Assembly (NCBI GenBank): GCA_030613665.1
Contig: JAUWLN010000014.1
Span: forward strand, 1 to 18,226
Source of the DNA: Dehalococcoidia bacterium
GTDB lineage: Bacteria > Chloroflexota > Dehalococcoidia > Dehalococcoidales > RBG-16-60-22
Direction of reading: 5' to 3'
Length of the DNA: 18,226 nucleotides
The stretch's first letter is position 1, and each line of letters starts with the position of its first letter. The notes beneath the pieces were generated by a model. That model did not search any database, had not been told where the DNA came from, and saw only the letters and a program-made list of their open reading frames with translations. The translations under genes were made by a program, and so were the position numbers. Shown here piece after piece: positions 14,089 to 18,226 of the stretch.

Positions 14089-15438
14089 TTATCCTCCCAG
14101 CCCTGCCATCACCGTGGGCATTATCAGCCGGGGCAGGAACAACGACAGGTCGGGCCAGTAGGTAGTGACCAGCACCACCGGCAGGGCGCCGAAAACCATG
14201 AAAATCAGTGCCGGCTTTATCATTTTATCAACGCTGACATTGCCGATGCGCGCTGCCAGGTAGAGGATGGGAGCCGTGGGTGGGGTGACATTTCCCAAAC
14301 CCAGATTTGCACCCAGGATGGCAGCAAAATGAATGGGGTGAACTCCGATGTGCTGTATCAGCGGAAACAGAAGAGGTGCTGCCAGCAGGGTGCCGGTGAA
14401 ATCGTCAACAATCATGCCGAGAAAGATGAGAAAGAGGTTTATCAGAAGGAGTGTTACATAATAATTATCCGTAACGCCACTTATCATCGCGATTAAGCTC
14501 TGTGGGATATTCTGCATGGTCATGACCCGGCTTAAAATAATCACAAAGACAACCATCAGAATGACCACTCCGGTGGTTACACACTGGGAGACAAAGACAT
14601 TCCCGACCATCCTGATGCTGAGGTAGCGATAGACAAACACCCCGATGATTATGGCATAGACCAGGGCCACCACGGCGGCTTCGGTGGTGGTGAAGATACC
14701 GCCGTAAATACCCCCCAGGAGGATAATGGGCATCAACAGGGTAAAAAACCCTTTGCGAATAGACACTCCCACCCGCTTGGCCTGTGCCTTAAACGGTATC
14801 GATGGTGCCACCTTGATGCTGGGATTATTTCGTACCATGAAATAATTAACGATACAGTAAATGACGACAGTGAGAATACCCGGACCAACCCCGGCCAGGA
14901 AACAGGCGGTGATTGGCATATACGTAACAAAGCCATAGAGTATCATCGGCACGCTCGGGGGAATCAGCTGCCCCAGTACCGATGCCACCGCCAGCATCCC
15001 GGTAGCATAACCCCGGGAGTAGCCCTGTTTTTCCATTTGTGGAACCACAATTCCACCGAGTGATGCTACTGCCGCCGAGCAGGTACCGGCGATAGCTCCA
15101 ACCATAGCGCAGGCTATTATCGTCACTGCGCCCAGGCCGCCCTTAATCCGGCCCACCAGGGCCTCGGCCACGGCGACCAGCTTATCGGCCATGCCTCCCA
15201 AACTCATGAACCCTCCCAGCATGATAAAGAAGGGGACGGAAAGAAGGGTAAATGATTTCAGCTTGTGGAAAGCCATGGGCAGTTGCGCCCCGGGCTCAAA
15301 CCCGTAGGTATAAACGAGAAATACCAGTGCTGCCATGAAGGCAAAGGGGGCGGGGACGCCCAGCAGGAGGAGACCAACCAGGATGGCCAGGTCAAGGAAT
15401 ATGCCCAGGTTCGGTATGCCAAATAAAGCGGTTTCCAC
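14089..15438 (-). CDS. dctM: TRAP transporter large permease (DctM family), TRAP system 2
   Basis: A 449-residue polytopic membrane protein. Family stretches include GVPAPFAFMAALVFL near the N-terminus, SVPFFIMLGGFMSLGGMADKL, GQLIPPSVPMILYGF, the TTTEAAVVALVYA segment and GNVTPPTAPILYLAARIG near the C-terminus. It forms the channel of TRAP system 2. The start is GTG at 15438; GGAGG lies about 11 bases upstream, straddling the end of dctQ, from which it is separated by 6 bases. The sequence is clearly divergent from the DctM of system 1, so the two operons are not a recent duplication. Confidence 0.95.
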   Translation of the reverse strand: METALFGIPNLGIFLDLAILVGLLLLGVPAPFAFMAALVFLVYTYGFEPGAQLPMAFHKLKSFTLLSVPFFIMLGGFMSLGGMADKLVAVAEALVGRIKGGLGAVTIIACAMVGAIAGTCSAAVASLGGIVVPQMEKQGYSRGYATGMLAVASVLGQLIPPSVPMILYGFVTYMPITACFLAGVGPGILTVVIYCIVNYFMVRNNPSIKVAPSIPFKAQAKRVGVSIRKGFFTLLMPIILLGGIYGGIFTTTEAAVVALVYAIIIGVFVYRYLSIRMVGNVFVSQCVTTGVVILMVVFVIILSRVMTMQNIPQSLIAMISGVTDNYYVTLLLINLFLIFLGMIVDDFTGTLLAAPLLFPLIQHIGVHPIHFAAILGANLGLGNVTPPTAPILYLAARIGNVSVDKMIKPALIFMVFGALPVVLVTTYWPDLSLFLPRLIMPTVMAGLGG

Positions 15439-15444
15439 TTCGCT

Positions 15445-15987
15445 CTACGCCTCCTTCTTTTCAAGTAGCGGAGGCTTGCGCCAGAATAGCTGGCGTGCCA
15501 GGTCAATGGTCTCTACCCAGAAATAAAAGCCCCCCAGTACACCAGCTCCGAAGAAGATAGAGCAGCGCCCGTAAATCATGGGGTATCTTAAGGTCGCCGT
15601 CTCCATTTTTAGTGCCAGGTCCGAAACGAAGAATTGATAGCCCCACCAGACAAAAAGCATAGCTAATCCAAGTGTGATGATTGAGGAAATAAATCTGATT
15701 ATCAACCGCCTCCTCGGGTTATGGATCGCAATTTCCACTATGTCCACTTTTATGTGAGAGCGCTCGTAAACAGCGTAAGCCGCCCCCATCATGTAGACCC
15801 AGAAGGCAGGCGTAACCGCGATTTCTTCCACCCAGAGCATGGGAACATGGAAGACATAGCGCAGCCACACCTGAGTAAAGATAAGCAACACCAGGGGGAC
15901 ACACGATATCAGTATCACCCACCACATCAGCGATGGTATCCAGCGAAAGGTCAGCTTCCTGGCAAAAGAGTTGATTGCAGCCGCCAT
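15445..15987 (-). CDS. dctQ: TRAP transporter small permease (DctQ family), TRAP system 2
   Basis: A 180-residue protein with four predicted helices, the first around residues 20-44 (WWVILISCVPLVLLIFTQVWLRYVF). The signature stretch is WVEEIAVTPAFWVYMMGAAYAVYERSHIKVDI, typical of DctQ. ATG 15987 has only a weak ribosome site (GTGAAGAAAT) and a hairpin ends 16 bases upstream of it, as for the DctQ of system 1. It sits between dctP and dctM. Confidence 0.93.
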   Translation of the reverse strand: MAAAINSFARKLTFRWIPSLMWWVILISCVPLVLLIFTQVWLRYVFHVPMLWVEEIAVTPAFWVYMMGAAYAVYERSHIKVDIVEIAIHNPRRRLIIRFISSIITLGLAMLFVWWGYQFFVSDLALKMETATLRYPMIYGRCSIFFGAGVLGGFYFWVETIDLARQLFWRKPPLLEKKEA

Positions 15988-16002
15988 ATTTCTTCACATC
16001 CA

Positions 16003-16039
16003 ATCGGTGAAGGAACTCGATTTGAGCCCCCTCACCGAT
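16003..16039 (-). promoter_or_regulatory. Intercistronic hairpin between dctP and dctQ (TRAP 2)
   Basis: ATCGGTGA (16003-16010) is exactly complementary to TCACCGAT (16032-16039); inside, GG can pair with CC and CTC (16017-16019) with GAG (16024-16026). It lies within the 79-base gap between the dctP stop and the dctQ start. No T-run follows. It has no sequence similarity to the hairpin at the same place in TRAP operon 1. Confidence 0.65.
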
Positions 16040-16066
16040 AAAGTAAAACGTGCCTATTCCAGTCAA

Positions 16067-17143
16067 TTATCCAGGACGTGCTATCCCCAGCGCATCATAC
16101 AGGTCATTGATGATGGCTTTACCAATGATTGGGGTGAGCTCTGGCCAGACCTCTTCGAAGACGGCTTGTTGCATGAGTTCCCACTCCGCATTAGTGGGTT
16201 CCAGAACCGTCCAGCCATAGTCTCGTAGCATCTGCATGTACTTTTCGTCCATCTCCTCGGCGTATGTCGCCTGCTCATTCTGCATCTGCTGGGCAGTTTC
16301 GGTGAGAATCTGCTGGTCCTCTTCAGTCAATGATGCCCAGGAATCATTATTGACGGAAAACCAGATGGGCTCAATGTAGTCCTTGTAGTGCAGATAGCAA
16401 CTATTTATGTCTTTAAAAATCCAGGCCTGCATGGTGCCGCCACCCTGTTGGCCATCGACGATGCCGGTCTGCATGGAGGTATAGACCTCAGCGAAGGGCA
16501 TGCCCACCACCATGTAGCCCAGAGTCTCGGCGGTGAGCTGGCAGGCGGTCAGGGCCATGACCCTGATTTTCATGTCCTTGGCTACATCGGTGTTCCATGG
16601 GTCGCGAGGAACGTCCCTGGTGGTTATGCCACCGATGCCAGCACACCAGGCACCGAGAGCCCGGTAGCCCAGTGGGATCATGATTTTATTGTTCAGGGTC
16701 TCATAGACGTAGCCACCCGGAGCCCACAGGCGTTGGGCCGCATCGTAGTCAATGAACACGTACGGAATGTAGTAGCCTACGGCGATTCTGGGGTCAAAGG
16801 CATCATCCAGGGCTTCAAACATCATCTCAACATCGCCGCGGATGACCATCTCCTGGATGGCGTCCCATCCCCCCAGCACCCCATCGGCATAACTGGTAAC
16901 CGTAACACGACCCTTGGTCCTCTCCGTTACCAGGTCGCCGAAACGGAACATAGCTTGAGCGCCTTCAGACTCGGTCGGGTAGTTGCTGCTGTTTCGCCAT
17001 TGATACTGGTACTCAGTTCCTGGCGGTGCCGCCGTTGGCGCGGCACCCGGTGCGGGGGCCGGGGCTGGCTGGGCACAACCGGGAACAATCAAGCCCATGA
17101 TTAACACCAGTACCACTGAGACCAGCAATATTTTCTTATTCAT
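16067..17143 (-). CDS. dctP: TRAP transporter substrate-binding lipoprotein (DctP family), TRAP system 2
   Basis: A 358-residue solute receptor. The lipoprotein signal ends in IVPGC with Cys23 as the lipidated residue, followed by a short Ala-Pro-rich linker (residues 24-42). The mature domain shows the family features FGDLVTERTKGRVTV, MKIRVMALTACQL with the carboxylate-binding arginine, GMPFAEVYTSMQTGIVDGQ and SWASLTEEDQQI. ATG 17143 has GGGAGGCGAAAAA upstream. It is first in operon dctP-dctQ-dctM behind the predicted promoter at 17323-17351. Several cysteines in the mature domain are unusual for a protein outside the membrane in an oxidising cell and fit an anaerobe. The substrate is probably a carboxylate. 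Confidence 0.95.
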   Translation of the reverse strand: MNKKILLVSVVLVLIMGLIVPGCAQPAPAPAPGAAPTAAPPGTEYQYQWRNSSNYPTESEGAQAMFRFGDLVTERTKGRVTVTSYADGVLGGWDAIQEMVIRGDVEMMFEALDDAFDPRIAVGYYIPYVFIDYDAAQRLWAPGGYVYETLNNKIMIPLGYRALGAWCAGIGGITTRDVPRDPWNTDVAKDMKIRVMALTACQLTAETLGYMVVGMPFAEVYTSMQTGIVDGQQGGGTMQAWIFKDINSCYLHYKDYIEPIWFSVNNDSWASLTEEDQQILTETAQQMQNEQATYAEEMDEKYMQMLRDYGWTVLEPTNAEWELMQQAVFEEVWPELTPIIGKAIINDLYDALGIARPG

Positions 17144-17205
17144 TTTTTCGCCTCCCGTTAAAATATAGGGAATAAACCGTTTATGAACCTATTTACTGAA
17201 AGCGC

Positions 17206-17216
17206 TCACCTCCTTT
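17206..17216 (-). promoter_or_regulatory. Complete Shine-Dalgarno sequence without a start codon in the TRAP-2 leader
   Basis: The minus strand reads AAAGGAGGTGA, the full complement of the 16S rRNA tail. No ATG, GTG or TTG follows within the usual 4-12 bases, and dctP starts over 60 bases further on. It may be a ribosome standby site, a remnant of a leader peptide, or chance. Confidence 0.4.
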
Positions 17217-17322
17217 GTTACGACTCCAGGGGTCAGGTGATATTTCGGCTCATTATTTATAAAGTATATGCTTCTCTTTCTTTGGTTCGACTGGTTGTAT
17301 ATAATATTCGTAAAAGTGATAT

Positions 17323-17351
17323 ATTATTGAATATAAAAAACCCAATGTCAA
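17323..17351 (-). promoter_or_regulatory. Sigma-70-type promoter for TRAP operon 2
   Basis: On the minus strand a perfect -35 TTGACA (17351-17346), a 17-base spacer, and -10 AATAAT (17328-17323, five of six matches). Transcription would start near 17316, giving a leader of about 170 bases before dctP. Confidence 0.65.
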
Positions 17352-17551
17352 TACTTTTCTTTAATTTGGTGGATTAATGATCCTGGACCGGGTGCGAAAA
17401 ACAATGGTTTGAACTCTTCAAGCAGCCATTTCTGCCCAGACCTGCCAGCATGGGACTTATACACCTATTTCGCGTCAATGATATAGAATATGGGTGAGCT
17501 CGTGCCAGGGCTCGCCAAAATAAAATGAACAGAGAGACAGGAGGTTCGCTT

Positions 17552-18226
17552 ATGGGCGATAAATTAAAAGAAAAGGTGGCGGTTGTAACCGGTGCGGGTT
17601 CAATAGGTCCGGGCATGGGTAATGGAAAAGCGACGGCAATCCTGTATGCCAGAGAAGGGGCGAAAGTGGTTCTGGTGGACATAAACCTTGATGCTGCTGA
17701 GGAGACGAAGAGCCTCCTCGATAAAGAAAAGGGAGAAAGCATCACGGTTCAGGCGAACGTTACTAGGTCACAGGACTGCAAAAAAATCGTGGATGAGTGC
17801 CTCCGGGCATATGGCCGGATTGACGTTCTGCATAATAACGTGGGTATTGAAATACCGGGCGGGGTGGAGGATATGAGTGAGGAAGACTGGGATAAAACGA
17901 TGGACGTCAACCTGAAGAGCATGTTCCTGACCTGTAAATATGCCGTTCCCCACATGGTAGCTCAGGGCCACGGCTCCATAATCAATATCTCTTCTATCAA
18001 TGCCATCAGAAACTTGCCCTATATAACCATTGCTTATAGCGCCTCAAAGGCAGGCGTTATCGCCTTTACCAGAGAGGTGGCAGTTCAGTATGCGTCGAAA
18101 GGAACCCGGGCAAATGCCATACTGCCCGGCATGATGAACACGCCTATGGTTGTGGCTGCTCTCACCGATGCTTTTGGTGGCAATGTGGAACAGATGACCA
18201 GAACGCGAGACTCGATGTGCCCGACA
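17552..18226 (+). CDS. SDR family oxidoreductase with extended glycine loop (cut by window end)
   Basis: The first 225 codons of a short-chain dehydrogenase; the stop is beyond the window. The nucleotide loop is TGAGSIGPGMGNG (13-25), longer than the classical TGxxxGIG. Asp43 after the second strand favours NAD(H). NNVG (95-98), catalytic Ser148 in NISS, and Tyr162/Lys166 in YSASK complete the active site. ATG 17552 has AGGAGGT 6 bases upstream. It is transcribed away from TRAP operon 2. A second SDR lies at the other end of the window but has the ordinary loop. Alcohol or hydroxyacid oxidation is likely; the substrate is unknown. Confidence 0.93.
   Translation, partial: MGDKLKEKVAVVTGAGSIGPGMGNGKATAILYAREGAKVVLVDINLDAAEETKSLLDKEKGESITVQANVTRSQDCKKIVDECLRAYGRIDVLHNNVGIEIPGGVEDMSEEDWDKTMDVNLKSMFLTCKYAVPHMVAQGHGSIINISSINAIRNLPYITIAYSASKAGVIAFTREVAVQYASKGTRANAILPGMMNTPMVVAALTDAFGGNVEQMTRTRDSMCPT

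Larger units (their letters stand above)
17144..17551. other. Divergent regulatory region between TRAP operon 2 and the SDR gene
   Basis: No gene is supported. The left part is the TRAP-2 leader, with the dctP ribosome site at 17150-17157 and an orphan Shine-Dalgarno sequence at 17206-17216. The middle (17255-17345) is very A+T-rich and holds the minus-strand promoter. A TATAAT at 17300-17305 on the plus strand lacks a -35. The right part ends with AGGAGGT at 17539-17545 for the SDR gene. No convincing promoter for the SDR gene was found. Confidence 0.6.

Overview
The window looks like a chromosomal segment of an uncultured anaerobic or microaerophilic bacterium, most likely a Chloroflexota of the Dehalococcoidia/SAR202 type. 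The basis is circumstantial: two TRAP transporters whose binding proteins are lipoproteins with Ala-Pro-rich linkers after the lipobox cysteine, a corrinoid-type methylamine methyltransferase homologue, several SDR dehydrogenases and a ComB-like protein. No rRNA, tRNA, CRISPR array, insertion sequence or phage gene was seen.

Layout, left to right. (1) 1-960, minus strand: a ComB-family phosphatase followed by an SDR oxidoreductase cut by the window edge, behind an extended -10 promoter. (2) 1149-4200, minus: TRAP operon 1 in the order dctP-dctQ-dctM, with a perfect 16-bp hairpin between dctP and dctQ and a G+C-rich hairpin after dctM. (3) 4575-6709: a small membrane-anchored coiled-coil protein (minus), a visibly A+T-rich SAM methyltransferase with an almost leaderless promoter and its own terminator (plus), and a PPC/DUF296 protein (plus). 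(4) 6815-7516, minus: a membrane-anchored sulfite-oxidase-fold molybdopterin protein. (5) 7768-12533, plus: a five-gene set DUF1445 / pxpA / pxpB / pxpC / MtmB-like methyltransferase behind a near-consensus promoter. (6) 12625-17143, minus: TRAP operon 2 (dctP-dctQ-dctM) followed by a class III aminotransferase. (7) 17552-18226, plus: a second SDR cut by the window end.

How the parts may fit together: the TRAP systems import organic acids that cannot be named from sequence. The pxp cluster should convert 5-oxoproline to glutamate with ATP. DUF1445 proteins are related to D-glutamate cyclase and could feed 5-oxoproline (or its D form) into it. The MtmB-like protein is a pyrrolysine-free member of a family best known for pyrrolysine, and its place beside a 5-oxoproline operon is the most intriguing metabolic association here. 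The most interesting points of gene expression are an ACG codon that appears to start pxpA, unrelated hairpins at the same place in both TRAP operons, and a complete Shine-Dalgarno sequence without a start codon in the TRAP-2 leader.
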